A DNA stretch of 64,000 nt from Alcanivorax sp. (GCF_019431375.1 NZ_CP080267.1:868001-932000); one strand, 5' to 3'. Positions 52,572-61,349 are shown, counted from the stretch's first letter. Translations and numbers: made by a program. The notes: generated from the sequence alone by a model not told the origin.

Positions 52572-53648
52572 TTACGCCTGGGCCAGAGCTTCAGCCACGG
52601 CGTTACCCATCTCTTCAGTGCCCACTTTGCGAGTGCCCTCGGTGTAGATGTCCGCAGTACGCAACCCCTGATCCAGTACCCGCTCTACCGCAGCTTCAAT
52701 GGCATCCGCCACATCACCGCGCTCCAGGCTGTAACGCATCAGCATGGCCAGCGACATGATGGTCGCCAACGGGTTGGCAATACCCTGGCCGGCAATATCC
52801 GGTGCCGAGCCGTGGCAGGGTTCGTACAAGCCCTTGCGGTTCTCGTCCAGGGACGCGGAGGGCAGCATCCCGATGGAGCCGGTGAGCATGGCGGCTTCAT
52901 CGGAGAGAATGTCACCGAACAGGTTACCGGTGACAATCACATCAAACTGTTTTGGCGCACGCACCAACTGCATGGCCGCGTTGTCCACATACATGTGTGA
53001 CAACTCGATCTCCGGGTAGGCTTTGGCCTCCTCGGTGACCACTTCTTTCCAGAGTTCAGTGACTTCCAGCACATTGGCCTTGTCCACAGAACAGACTCGC
53101 TTGCCACGCTTCATGGCCAGCTCGAACGCCACCTTGGCGATACGACGCATTTCCGACTCGGTGTAAACGTAGGTATTGAAACCCACGCGCTCGCCGTTCT
53201 CTTCCTTGATCCCACGGGGCTGACCGAAGTAGATGCCGCCGGTCAGCTCGCGAACAATCAGGATATCCAGACCGGAAACCACTTCGGGCTTCAGGCTGGA
53301 GGCATCCGCCAGTTGCGGAAACAGGATTGCCGGGCGCAGATTGGCAAACAGGCCGAGGGAGGAACGCAGGCGCAGCAGACCACGCTCCGGGCGCTTGTCC
53401 CGCTCAATGGCATCCCATTTGGGGCCGCCGATGGAGCCGAACAGAATCGCATCCGCAGCGCGGGCCTTGTCCAGGGTACTCTCCGGCAGCGGATCACCTT
53501 CCGCATCCACCGCCGCGCCGCCCACCAGGGCCTCATCCAGCTCTACATCGAGGCCAAACTTCTGTTTGGCGACATTCAGCACCTTCACCGCTTCATCCAC
53601 GATCTCCGGGCCGATACCGTCACCGGGCAACACCAGTACCTTGCTCAT
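52572..53648 (-). CDS. leuB: 3-isopropylmalate dehydrogenase
   Basis: 358 residues. Oxidative decarboxylation of 3-isopropylmalate in leucine synthesis, NAD dependent. LPGDGIGPEI at the start and the C-terminal EPCHGSAPDIAGQGIANP are family signatures. Start ATG at 53646-53648. It is separated from leuD by a small lipoprotein gene. Confidence 0.97.
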   Translation of the reverse strand: MSKVLVLPGDGIGPEIVDEAVKVLNVAKQKFGLDVELDEALVGGAAVDAEGDPLPESTLDKARAADAILFGSIGGPKWDAIERDKRPERGLLRLRSSLGLFANLRPAILFPQLADASSLKPEVVSGLDILIVRELTGGIYFGQPRGIKEENGERVGFNTYVYTESEMRRIAKVAFELAMKRGKRVCSVDKANVLEVTELWKEVVTEEAKAYPEIELSHMYVDNAAMQLVRAPKQFDVIVTGNLFGDILSDEAAMLTGSIGMLPSASLDENRKGLYEPCHGSAPDIAGQGIANPLATIMSLAMLMRYSLERGDVADAIEAAVERVLDQGLRTADIYTEGTRKVGTEEMGNAVAEALAQA

Positions 53649-53679
53649 TCCTGCTTCCTGTTTACTGCTATAACGAGGT

Positions 53680-54120
53680 TTAAAAGTTTTTGCTTACCAG
53701 CACATCGTCAGGTGCCGAGGCCTTGACCAGCTCCAGGGTGTAGTCACCCTTGTTGCCGGAAGATGGCTTCACTCGCACCTGGTAAATACCCTTTTCTTCA
53801 AAGGTATGGCGGAATTTGCCGAAACGCAGGATCCCGCCCTGGTCGGCGAACACTTCCACGGAACGTTCACCGGCATCAATAAACACCGACTCCACACCAC
53901 CCTGCTCGGAAATACGGTCACCATCGACCTTGAAGATTTCCGCCTTGGCTGAGCTGCTGGTGGGCATCTGCCAACCACCGCCGTCATCACCTTTTGCAGC
54001 GGCGGAAAGCTGGTTGTCCACGCTCAGTTTGGCCGCATCACCTGCGTCCGGCTCGTTGTACATGCCGGTCGCACAACCGGCCAAAGTCAGTACTGACAGC
54101 AAAGATAAAATTCGCAACAT
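53680..54120 (-). CDS. Small lipoprotein of unknown function inside the leu operon
   Basis: 146 residues. The signal peptide ends in the lipobox LAGC (Cys16), and Ala follows the Cys, so outer-membrane sorting is expected. The mature part has a Gly/Asp/Ser-rich linker, then a beta-rich segment (about 85-136) ending in KGDYTLELV that resembles pre-peptidase C-terminal (PPC-like) beta sandwiches; this is only a resemblance. A strong ribosome site (GGAGG) precedes ATG at 54118-54120. It lies between leuD and leuB on the same strand, 42 and 31 bases from them. No leucine-related role is evident. Confidence 0.82.
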   Translation of the reverse strand: MLRILSLLSVLTLAGCATGMYNEPDAGDAAKLSVDNQLSAAAKGDDGGGWQMPTSSSAKAEIFKVDGDRISEQGGVESVFIDAGERSVEVFADQGGILRFGKFRHTFEEKGIYQVRVKPSSGNKGDYTLELVKASAPDDVLVSKNF

Positions 54121-54162
54121 GGTGTCGCCTCCTTGATTTTTCTTTTAATGATCCTGTCTTTC

Positions 54163-54801
54163 CTACTGAAAGATCCAGGGTTCCCGCTCGGCGCGGCGTG
54201 CTTCATAGGCACGAATGGTGTCTGCCTCGTTAAGCGTGAGGCCGATTTCATCCAGACCGTTGAGCAGACAGTGCTTGCGAAACTCATCAATCTCGAACGG
54301 CAGCGGCTCCCCGCTTTCCGGGATCACCTGCTGTTGCTCCAAATCAATGGTAATCCGAAAGCCTTCCTTCCCTTCCACCGCTCTGAACAGGGCTTCCACG
54401 TTATCCTCAGACAACACAATGGGCAATAACCCGTTTTTAAAGCAGTTGTTGTAGAAGATATCCGCAAAGCTCGGCGCGATGATGGCCTTGAAGCCGAAAT
54501 CCATCAATGCCCAGGGGGCATGCTCCCGGCTGGAGCCACAGCCGAAGTTACGACGGGTAAGCAGAATGCTGGCGCCCTGATAACGGGGCTGGTTCAGCAC
54601 AAAATCCTCGTTTTTCGGGCGCTGGCTGCTGTCCTGGCCAGGAAAACCCTCATCCAGGTAGCGCCACTCATCAAACAGATTCGGTCCGAAACCGGTACGT
54701 TTGATGGATTTGAGAAACTGCTTGGGAATGATCTGGTCGGTGTCCACATTGGCACGATCCAACGGTGCAACCAGCCCTTCCTGACGAATAAATTTTTCCA
54801 T
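54163..54801 (-). CDS. leuD: 3-isopropylmalate dehydratase, small subunit
   Basis: 212 residues from ATG at 54799-54801 (GAGGAG six bases before). Swivelling domain of isopropylmalate isomerase, with NVDTDQIIPKQFLKS and the NFGCGSSREHAPWAL motif. It works with LeuC, 10 bases upstream. Confidence 0.96.
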   Translation of the reverse strand: MEKFIRQEGLVAPLDRANVDTDQIIPKQFLKSIKRTGFGPNLFDEWRYLDEGFPGQDSSQRPKNEDFVLNQPRYQGASILLTRRNFGCGSSREHAPWALMDFGFKAIIAPSFADIFYNNCFKNGLLPIVLSEDNVEALFRAVEGKEGFRITIDLEQQQVIPESGEPLPFEIDEFRKHCLLNGLDEIGLTLNEADTIRAYEARRAEREPWIFQ

Positions 54802-54811
54802 GATCTGCTCC

Positions 54812-56230
54812 TCAGGCCCGGTCGAGTTCGCGAATATCCACAAAATGGCCGGCGACTGCAGCAGCCGCTGCCATGGCCGGACTTACCAGATGTGTGCGAC
54901 CACCATTGCCCTGACGACCTTCGAAATTACGGTTGGACGTGGACGCGCAGTGCTCCCCCGCTTCCAGGCGATCCGGATTCATGGCGAGGCACATGGAACA
55001 GCCTGGCTCACGCCATTCGAAGCCCGCGTCGGTAAAGACCTTATCCAGGCCTTCCTTCTCAGCCTGCTGCTTGACCAAACCGGAGCCCGGTACGACCAGC
55101 ACCTGTTTCACGGAATCCGCTTTTTTCCGGCCCTTGGCCACCTCGGCAGCGGCTCGCAGGTCTTCAATACGGGAGTTGGTGCAGGAGCCGATGAATACCC
55201 GGTCCACCTTGATATCGGTGACAGGCATACCCGGCTTGAGCCCCATGTACTCATAGGCTCGCGTCATACCAGAGCGCTTCACCTCGTCACTTTCGGCAGC
55301 CGGATCCGGCAGGGAGGCATCCACCGGCACCACCATTTCCGGGCTGGTACCCCAGGAGACCTGCGGCTTGATGTCCGCTGCGTCGATGGTGATGTCCTGG
55401 GCGAATACTGCATCCTCGTCGGAAACCAGGGTGCGCCAGTATTCCACGGCCTTGTCCCAGTCTGCCCCACTGGGCGCAAAGGGACGGCCCTTGACGTAAT
55501 CAATGGTGACATCATCCACCGCTACCATGCCGGCACGGGCACCTGCCTCGATGGACATATTGCAGATGGTCATGCGGCCTTCCATGGAGAGGCTGCGAAT
55601 GGCACTGCCGGCAAATTCCAGCGCATAGCCGGTACCACCGGCGGTGCCGATAATGCCGATGATATGCAACACCACATCCTTGGCGGTAACACCCGGACCG
55701 AGCTCACCTTCCACGCTGACACGCATATTGTTCATTTTCTTGGCCACCAGCGTCTGGGTGGCCAACACATGCTCCACCTCACTGGTACCGATACCGTGGG
55801 CCAAACAGGCCAGCGCCCCGTTGGTGGAGGTATGCGAATCACCGCAGACCACGGTCATACCGGGCACCACTGCGCCCTGCTCCGGGGCCATCACGTGAAC
55901 GATACCCTGGCGCACATCGCCGATGCCGAATTCGGTAATGCCGAATTCCCGGGTGTTGTCCTGCAGGGTCTGCACTTGGATCCGGGAGGTTTCATCCACA
56001 ATTTCAGCAGCTGACTTGAACGGCGTAGTGGGCACGTTATGGTCGATCGTCGCCACGCTGGCACCAGTACGCCAAGGTTTACGGCCAGCCAGACGCAGCC
56101 CCTCAAACGCCTGGGGCGAGGTCACCTCATGGATGATCTGGCGATCGATATAGATCAGTGCGGAGCCATCCTCACGCTCGGTGACGAGATGGGCGTCCCA
56201 CAATTTGTCATAGAGGGTCTTGCCGGCCAT
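54812..56230 (-). CDS. leuC: 3-isopropylmalate dehydratase, large subunit
   Basis: 472 residues from ATG at 56228-56230 (GGGAGAG four bases before); an upstream in-frame extension to 56251 is less likely. Aconitase-family enzyme with a 4Fe-4S cluster; cysteines in IGSCTNSR and PGCSMCLAMNPD are visible. First gene of leuC-leuD-lipoprotein-leuB-asd. The divergent LysR gene is the likely regulator. Confidence 0.96.
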   Translation of the reverse strand: MAGKTLYDKLWDAHLVTEREDGSALIYIDRQIIHEVTSPQAFEGLRLAGRKPWRTGASVATIDHNVPTTPFKSAAEIVDETSRIQVQTLQDNTREFGITEFGIGDVRQGIVHVMAPEQGAVVPGMTVVCGDSHTSTNGALACLAHGIGTSEVEHVLATQTLVAKKMNNMRVSVEGELGPGVTAKDVVLHIIGIIGTAGGTGYALEFAGSAIRSLSMEGRMTICNMSIEAGARAGMVAVDDVTIDYVKGRPFAPSGADWDKAVEYWRTLVSDEDAVFAQDITIDAADIKPQVSWGTSPEMVVPVDASLPDPAAESDEVKRSGMTRAYEYMGLKPGMPVTDIKVDRVFIGSCTNSRIEDLRAAAEVAKGRKKADSVKQVLVVPGSGLVKQQAEKEGLDKVFTDAGFEWREPGCSMCLAMNPDRLEAGEHCASTSNRNFEGRQGNGGRTHLVSPAMAAAAAVAGHFVDIRELDRA

Positions 56231-56290
56231 GTTTCTCTCCCTGCGTCGCACTGCAGCAACTTCACCATTGCGACTGGTTTGTCAATAACG

Positions 56291-56315
56291 ATTAATGTAG
56301 GGTTCACCCATCAAT
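56291..56315. promoter_or_regulatory. Possible LysR operator between leuC and the LysR gene
   Basis: Imperfect palindrome: ATTAATGTAGGGT on the left, ACCCATCAAT on the right, in an AT-rich divergent region of 159 bases (56231-56389). A weak minus-strand promoter (TTGGAT, 18 bases, TACATT) overlaps it, and a weak plus-strand one (TTTTCA, 17 bases, TATTAT) lies on the LysR side. Confidence 0.35.
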
Positions 56316-56389
56316 AAATCCAATTCATATTTTTCATTTTTAAGATAACCAATTATTATCTCGCAACCGAACAACTGGATGCCCCGGGA

Positions 56390-57265
56390 ATGATAGATAC
56401 GCCGACCCTCAGCGCCTTCATGGCGGTGGCCGAAACCGGCTCGTTTTCTGCCGCCGCAGAGCGCCTCTACATCACCCAACCCGCCATCAGCAAGCGTATT
56501 GCCCTGCTCGAACAGCAGCTTGGCGCTCGCCTGTTTGACCGGGTAGGTCGTCAGATCCAGCTCACCGAAGCTGGCCGCTCCCTGCTGCCGCGGGCCCGGC
56601 AGGTGCTGATGGACGTGGAAGACATGGCCCGGGCCATTCACGATCTGTCCGGTTCGGTCACCGGCAAGTTGCGCATCGGTACCAGCCACCATATCGGCCT
56701 GCATCGCCTGCCGCCGGTACTGCGACAATTCTCCCGGGACTATCCGAAGGTAGAGCTGGACATTCATTTTATCGATTCGGAAGAAGCCTGGGAGGGGGTG
56801 CTGCACGGGGAACTGGAAATGGGTGTAGTCACCCTGCCACCACAGCCAGATGATCGTCTGCAAAGTGATGTGATATGGCGCGATCCCCTGGTGTTCATGT
56901 GCGCACCCGAGCACCCGCTGGCCAAGGTGGAAAATATCACCCTGGAAACCCTTACCGGCTACAGTGCCATTCTGCCGTCACCGGTCACTTTCACCCGTGG
57001 CATTGTAGAGCGATTGTTTGACGAGCATAACCTGAAGCTCAATATCGCCATGTCCACCAATTATCTGGAAACCATTCACATGATGGTGTCCATCGGTCTG
57101 GGCTGGAGCGTACTGCCCGCCACCATGGTAGATGGCTCTGTGGTGGAGCTGGCCGTGGATGTACCGTTACCGGAGCGGGAGCTGGGGGTGGTTATCCACC
57201 CTGCCCGTACCCGCTCCAATGCCGCCAAGGCATTTTTGCAGGCACTGGAAGCATCCGGACTGTAA
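56390..57265 (+). CDS. LysR-family transcriptional regulator
   Basis: 291 residues. N-terminal winged helix-turn-helix (about 5-63; FMAVAETGSFSAAAERLYITQPAISKRI) and a C-terminal ligand-binding domain. Start ATG at 56390. Divergent from leuC with 159 bases between, the usual arrangement for a LysR regulator of the neighbouring operon, so control of leuCDB, perhaps in response to a pathway intermediate, is the inference. It converges with the MFS gene, 12 bases apart. Confidence 0.9.
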   Translation: MIDTPTLSAFMAVAETGSFSAAAERLYITQPAISKRIALLEQQLGARLFDRVGRQIQLTEAGRSLLPRARQVLMDVEDMARAIHDLSGSVTGKLRIGTSHHIGLHRLPPVLRQFSRDYPKVELDIHFIDSEEAWEGVLHGELEMGVVTLPPQPDDRLQSDVIWRDPLVFMCAPEHPLAKVENITLETLTGYSAILPSPVTFTRGIVERLFDEHNLKLNIAMSTNYLETIHMMVSIGLGWSVLPATMVDGSVVELAVDVPLPERELGVVIHPARTRSNAAKAFLQALEASGL

Positions 57266-57277
57266 CGGTTTCAATCC

Positions 57278-58423
57278 CTATCTGTTCGAGCTGGTCACCC
57301 CGCCCACGATCAACAACATGGCCGCCAGTAGCGCGGCCAGTGCCGCTCCGTAAAAGAGATTCGCCCCCCACTGCTGCCAGAACAAGCCGGACAAGCCGGC
57401 CCCTGCAGCCCAGCCCGCACCGAAACCCAGGCTGGAATACAGGGCCTGCCCCTGGCCACCCAGCGACGCCCCGAATTGCTTGTGCATCCAGGCAATACTG
57501 GCGGCATGGAAACTGCCAAAACTGGCCGCGTGGAGCAGCTGAGCCAGGGCCAGCCAGAACAATGAATCTGCCACCATGCCGATCACCAGCCAGCGCAGTG
57601 CCGCCAGCAACAGACTGCCCACCAGAATCCAGGGGATCGACCATCGCTGCAACAGCCGATGCATCAGCAGAAACAGCCCCACCTCCGCCAGCACCCCCAG
57701 GGCCCACAGACTTCCTACCACGAACTTGCTGAAGCCAAGATCCTCCAGGTAGATGCTGTAGAAGGTGTAGTAAGGCCCGTGGGACAGCTGCATCAGAAAC
57801 GCCGCCACCAGAAACAGGGAAACCGCCGGTCGACGCAACACGGTCCATACTGACGGCCCACCCGCTTCCCGATGACGCACCTGCCCGTCACCCGCCGGCA
57901 GGGTCAGGGTACCCAGCCACAGCAGCCACAGCAGCGCACTTAGCACCCAGGGCAGCAAATCGGTTCCAAGCCGGTCCAGCGCCTCGCCGAGCACCAGCAC
58001 CGCCAGAATAAACCCTACCGAGCCCCACAGGCGCACATGGCTGTAACGATGGGACTGGTGCCCCAGGGATTGCAGGGTGAGCACTTCAAACTGGGCCAGC
58101 ACCGCGTTCCAGAAGAAGCTGAACGACACCAGCAGTGCCGCCATGGACCAGAACTGGTCTATCCAGAATACCGGCAGGAATACCACCGCCGCCAACAAGT
58201 TGCCGGCACGAATGATACGAAGACGCTGGCCGCTGCGATCCGCCAGCCAACCCCACAGGTTAGGCGCACCAATCTTGGTCAACTGGGGAATGGCCATCAG
58301 CAGACCGATGGCGGCAGCGCTGAATCCCAGGTCTTTCAGATACAGGGACCAGTAAGGGACCAGGGCGCCCAACAGTCCAAAATAGAGGAAATAGAAGCCT
58401 GACAGTCGCCAGTAGTAAGGCAT
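57278..58423 (-). CDS. Major facilitator superfamily transporter, HcaT-like (PPP family)
   Basis: 381 residues from ATG at 58421-58423, about the length of E. coli HcaT (379). Twelve membrane helices; the N-terminal MPYYWRLSGFYFLYFG, YWSLYLKDLGF and the loop GWLADRSGQRLR match the phenylpropionate-permease-like subgroup. A longer reading to 58486 would place 21 extra residues before the first helix and run through a palindrome (58464-58491), so the shorter start is preferred. Substrate unknown; family members are often annotated as 3-phenylpropionate or nucleoside-type permeases. Confidence 0.85.
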   Translation of the reverse strand: MPYYWRLSGFYFLYFGLLGALVPYWSLYLKDLGFSAAAIGLLMAIPQLTKIGAPNLWGWLADRSGQRLRIIRAGNLLAAVVFLPVFWIDQFWSMAALLVSFSFFWNAVLAQFEVLTLQSLGHQSHRYSHVRLWGSVGFILAVLVLGEALDRLGTDLLPWVLSALLWLLWLGTLTLPAGDGQVRHREAGGPSVWTVLRRPAVSLFLVAAFLMQLSHGPYYTFYSIYLEDLGFSKFVVGSLWALGVLAEVGLFLLMHRLLQRWSIPWILVGSLLLAALRWLVIGMVADSLFWLALAQLLHAASFGSFHAASIAWMHKQFGASLGGQGQALYSSLGFGAGWAAGAGLSGLFWQQWGANLFYGAALAALLAAMLLIVGGVTSSNR

Positions 58424-58463
58424 TAGGGGCTGAACCTTGGCGTGGCGGTTAAATGAATGGAAG

Positions 58464-58491
58464 GCCGGACGTCTGATGTCAGACATCCGGC
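58464..58491. repeat. 28-bp palindrome upstream of the MFS gene
   Basis: GCCGGA-C-GTCTGA, TG, TCAGAC-A-TCCGGC: two 6-bp arm pairs with one mismatch. It lies about 40 bases before the chosen MFS start. Operator or hairpin; not resolvable from sequence. Confidence 0.5.
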
Positions 58492-58506
58492 GCTAAATCA
58501 AACCTG

Positions 58507-58657
58507 CCGTAGGAGCGTCGCTGGCGGCGCGATCAAAGGCGTTAAACAGCAATGTAACCACAGAGATCGCCGAGGAAAAGACTGGTTTTTTCTGTGGCCT
58601 CTGTGGTGAAAATGCTTTTGATTGCGCGTTATCGCGCCGCCAGCGACGCTCCTACGG
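58507..58657. repeat. 151-bp inverted-repeat element with nested palindromes
   Basis: 27-base perfect inverted repeats at 58507-58533 and 58631-58657; the left arm begins CCGTAGGAGCGTCGCTGG and the right arm is its exact complement. Inside is a second inverted repeat ACCACAGAG (58557-58565) / CTCTGTGGT (58599-58607). It resembles REP-type pairs of Pseudomonas relatives (GTAGGAGCG at the arm). It fills the gap between aroC and the MFS gene and contains no gene. Confidence 0.9.
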
Positions 58658-58669
58658 ATGGTGAGCCAT

Positions 58670-59755
58670 TTAAATCGGCGGGAAAGGCGGTTTCACATCA
58701 CCGTTCTGGGCCCGATGGCGCAAACAGTGATCCATCAGCACCAGTGCCAGCATGGCTTCGGCGATAGGAGTGGCACGCACACCCACACACGGATCGTGGC
58801 GACCCTTGGTTACCACTTCCACCGGCTTGCCTTGAAGATCAATACTCTTGCCGGGAATCAGAATGCTGGAGGTGGGCTTGAGTGCCATGGCCACACGAAT
58901 GGTCTGGCCGGAGCTGATGCCACCGAGAACGCCGCCGGCATGGTTGCTGAGAAACCCTTCTGGTGTCATCTCATCGCGGTGTTGCTCGCCGCGCTGATTG
59001 ACCACCGCAAAACCGTCGCCCACTTCCACACCCTTGACTGCATTGATAGACATCATTGCTTTTGCCAGATCCGCGTCGATTCGGTCGAATACCGGCTCAC
59101 CCCAGCCCGGCGGGACGCCGTCGGCAAATACTTCCACCCGCGCACCAATGGAAGACCCGTCCTTGCGCAGGGCATTAATGAGCGCTTCCAGTTCCGGCAC
59201 CTTGTCTGCATCCGGGAAGAAAAACGGATTGCTGTTTACCGCGGCCCAGTCGAACTGCTCTGCCTTGATCGCACCGATCTGGGTGCAACCACCGTAGATG
59301 CGGATCCCCTGTGTCTGCTCCAGGTACTTGCGGGCAATGGCGCCGGCAGCCACACGCATGGCCGTTTCCCTGGCAGAAGACCGGCCACCGCCCCGGTAAT
59401 CGCGAAACCCGTATTTCTGGGTATAGGTGTAGTCCGCATGCCCGGGCCGGAAAGTGGTGGCAATGTCCGAATAGTCCTTGGACTTCTGGTCCGTATTTTC
59501 GATCAGCAAGCCGATGGACGTGCCGGTGGTCTTGCCTTCGAACACACCGGAAAGAATCTTCACCTGATCCGGCTCACGACGCTGGGTGGTGTAGCGGCTG
59601 GTGCCAGGCTTGCGCCGGTCCAGCTCCACCTGCAAATCTTCCTCGCTGATTTCCAGTCCCGGCGGGCAGCCATCCACGATGGCCCCCAGTGCCAGGCCAT
59701 GACTCTCACCAAAGGTGGTGATGCGAAAACGTTCACCGAAACTGTTGCCGGACAT
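58670..59755 (-). CDS. aroC: Chorismate synthase
   Basis: 361 residues from ATG at 59753-59755 (GAGG six bases before), starting MSGNSFG like other AroC proteins. It converts EPSP to chorismate with reduced FMN, the last step of the shikimate pathway, and so feeds the trp genes further left. Signatures: FGESHG, RPGHADYTY and GGRSSARETA. It follows prmB, as in E. coli and Pseudomonas. Confidence 0.96.
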   Translation of the reverse strand: MSGNSFGERFRITTFGESHGLALGAIVDGCPPGLEISEEDLQVELDRRKPGTSRYTTQRREPDQVKILSGVFEGKTTGTSIGLLIENTDQKSKDYSDIATTFRPGHADYTYTQKYGFRDYRGGGRSSARETAMRVAAGAIARKYLEQTQGIRIYGGCTQIGAIKAEQFDWAAVNSNPFFFPDADKVPELEALINALRKDGSSIGARVEVFADGVPPGWGEPVFDRIDADLAKAMMSINAVKGVEVGDGFAVVNQRGEQHRDEMTPEGFLSNHAGGVLGGISSGQTIRVAMALKPTSSILIPGKSIDLQGKPVEVVTKGRHDPCVGVRATPIAEAMLALVLMDHCLRHRAQNGDVKPPFPPI

Positions 59756-59825
59756 GCGGATCCTCAAAAAAGCATTGGGCCATTGCTTGCCCTCTCACCT
59801 GCAAAGGGAGAGACGCGTCAGCGGC

Positions 59826-60752
59826 TCAGAAAGAAAACTGTTCCCGGTATTCTAGCAGCTGTTGACGGGTAAGCATGAATACCCCGTGACCGCCGCGCTC
59901 AAATTCGAACCAGAAGAAAGGCACCTCGGGCCACTGATTGACCATGGCTTCCCAGCTATTGCCCACCTCCACAATCAATACCCCGTGCTCGGTAAGCTGA
60001 TCCGGGGCATCGCGCAGCAGGCGACGAGTAAAGTCCAGGCCATCGTCCCCTGAAGCCAGTGCCAGCTCCGGTTCGTGGCGGTATTCATCAGGAAGGCTGG
60101 CCATATCCTGCGCATCCACGTAGGGCGGATTGGAGACAATCAGGTCATAGGGCCCATCCACCTGGGCCAGGCCATCGGAATGCAGGGCTCTCACCTGCCC
60201 TTCCAGGCCGTGGCGGCGGATGTTGTCCTCACAGACCTCCAGGGCTTCGTCACTGATATCACTGCCATCCACCCGCGCCTGCTCGAAAGCGTAGGCACAG
60301 GCAATGGCAATGCAGCCACTGCCGGTGCACAGGTCCAGCACCGCATGGACATGATCCGGTTCTACCCAGGGGGTGAAGGATTGCTCGATCAGTTCCGCCA
60401 GCGGTGAGCGGGGAATCAGCACCCGCTCGTCCACGTAAAAGGGCAACCCGCAGAACCAGGCCTCATGGGTCAGGTAAGGCACCGGCACCCGCTCGTTAAC
60501 ACGCCGAGACAGGAGCTCAAGGTAATCACTGACTTCAGAGGGCAACAGGCGGGCGTCAAGGATACGTGGGTCACTTTGCAGCGGCAGGGACAAGGTGTGC
60601 ATCAACAAGGCCAGCGCCTCATCCCAGGGATCGTCATTGCCGTGACCAAAGAAGACCTCGCCGGCACGCAGGGCACTCTCCCCGAAACGCAGGCAATCCC
60701 TGACGGTCTGCAGGGCGGTAACGGCTTCTTTGTGTTGTTGCGGACTAATCAC
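59826..60752 (-). CDS. prmB: 50S ribosomal protein L3 glutamine methyltransferase
   Basis: 308 residues from GTG at 60750-60752, preceded by GAGGAGG; E. coli PrmB has 310. A longer reading to 60866 lacks a ribosome site. The SAM-binding motif VLDLCTGSGCIAIA and the Gln-methylating NPPY (VSNPPYVDA) are present. It methylates a glutamine of ribosomal protein L3. Close to aroC, the standard prmB-aroC pair. Confidence 0.94.
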   Translation of the reverse strand: MISPQQHKEAVTALQTVRDCLRFGESALRAGEVFFGHGNDDPWDEALALLMHTLSLPLQSDPRILDARLLPSEVSDYLELLSRRVNERVPVPYLTHEAWFCGLPFYVDERVLIPRSPLAELIEQSFTPWVEPDHVHAVLDLCTGSGCIAIACAYAFEQARVDGSDISDEALEVCEDNIRRHGLEGQVRALHSDGLAQVDGPYDLIVSNPPYVDAQDMASLPDEYRHEPELALASGDDGLDFTRRLLRDAPDQLTEHGVLIVEVGNSWEAMVNQWPEVPFFWFEFERGGHGVFMLTRQQLLEYREQFSF

Positions 60753-60908
60753 GGCATCCTCCTCGAGCAGGCGCCGAAGATTAGCACAGAATCCACGGTG
60801 AAAGCCTGCCAGAGAAGAACTTGTTGGCCTGGAGACAGGTATGCCTGGACTTGCGCTGAAAATCATGTGCGTTATCGCAATATCAGCACACGGAATCAGG
60901 TGCCATCA

Positions 60909-60937
60909 TTTTCAGGAGCAGCTGGATTGCGTATAAA
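60909..60937 (+). promoter_or_regulatory. Possible promoter of the 126-aa gene and the EVE gene
   Basis: -35 TTTTCA (60909-60914), 17-base spacer, -10 TATAAA (60932-60937), 32 bases before the next ATG. Confidence 0.45.
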
Positions 60938-60968
60938 ATACTGACACATTGCCTATGAAAGGATAAGC

Positions 60969-61349
60969 ATGACTGCAGTTACGGTGTCACAAGACGGCCC
61001 CTTCACCCTGGTAGATCTTAAAAACGGCACCCTGGTGGACATGCGCGTGGAACTGTCGATCTATAGGCAGCGGCTGACCCTGTTCAATATGAATCGTCAT
61101 CGCAAGCAGCTGGCGATCTACGTGGGGCGCATCCGCGGACTGGATTTCACCGCCGCGCGATATGCGTGTGGTGAAGATTTTGAACAGATTACCGAAGCCA
61201 AGGTGCTGGTGTTGGAAAGCGTCCTAAACCGCACCTTTGCCAACATGATGCTGACCCTGAACAAACCGCAATTTCCGGTCTACGTTTGTGGCAGCCTGGC
61301 ACAGGCCAAAGCCTGTCTTCAGGAAAACCACCTCACGGGGGGACAGTGA
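60969..61349 (+). CDS. Hypothetical protein, 126 aa
   Basis: Not recognised. No signal peptide or membrane helix. The N-terminal half has alternating hydrophobic residues (TLVDLKNGTLVDMRVELSI), suggesting beta strands, and the second half looks helical. AAAGGA lies before ATG at 60969. Its stop overlaps the EVE gene start by 4 bp (GTGA), so the two are cotranslated; this argues for a real gene and perhaps a linked function. Confidence 0.75.
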   Translation: MTAVTVSQDGPFTLVDLKNGTLVDMRVELSIYRQRLTLFNMNRHRKQLAIYVGRIRGLDFTAARYACGEDFEQITEAKVLVLESVLNRTFANMMLTLNKPQFPVYVCGSLAQAKACLQENHLTGGQ

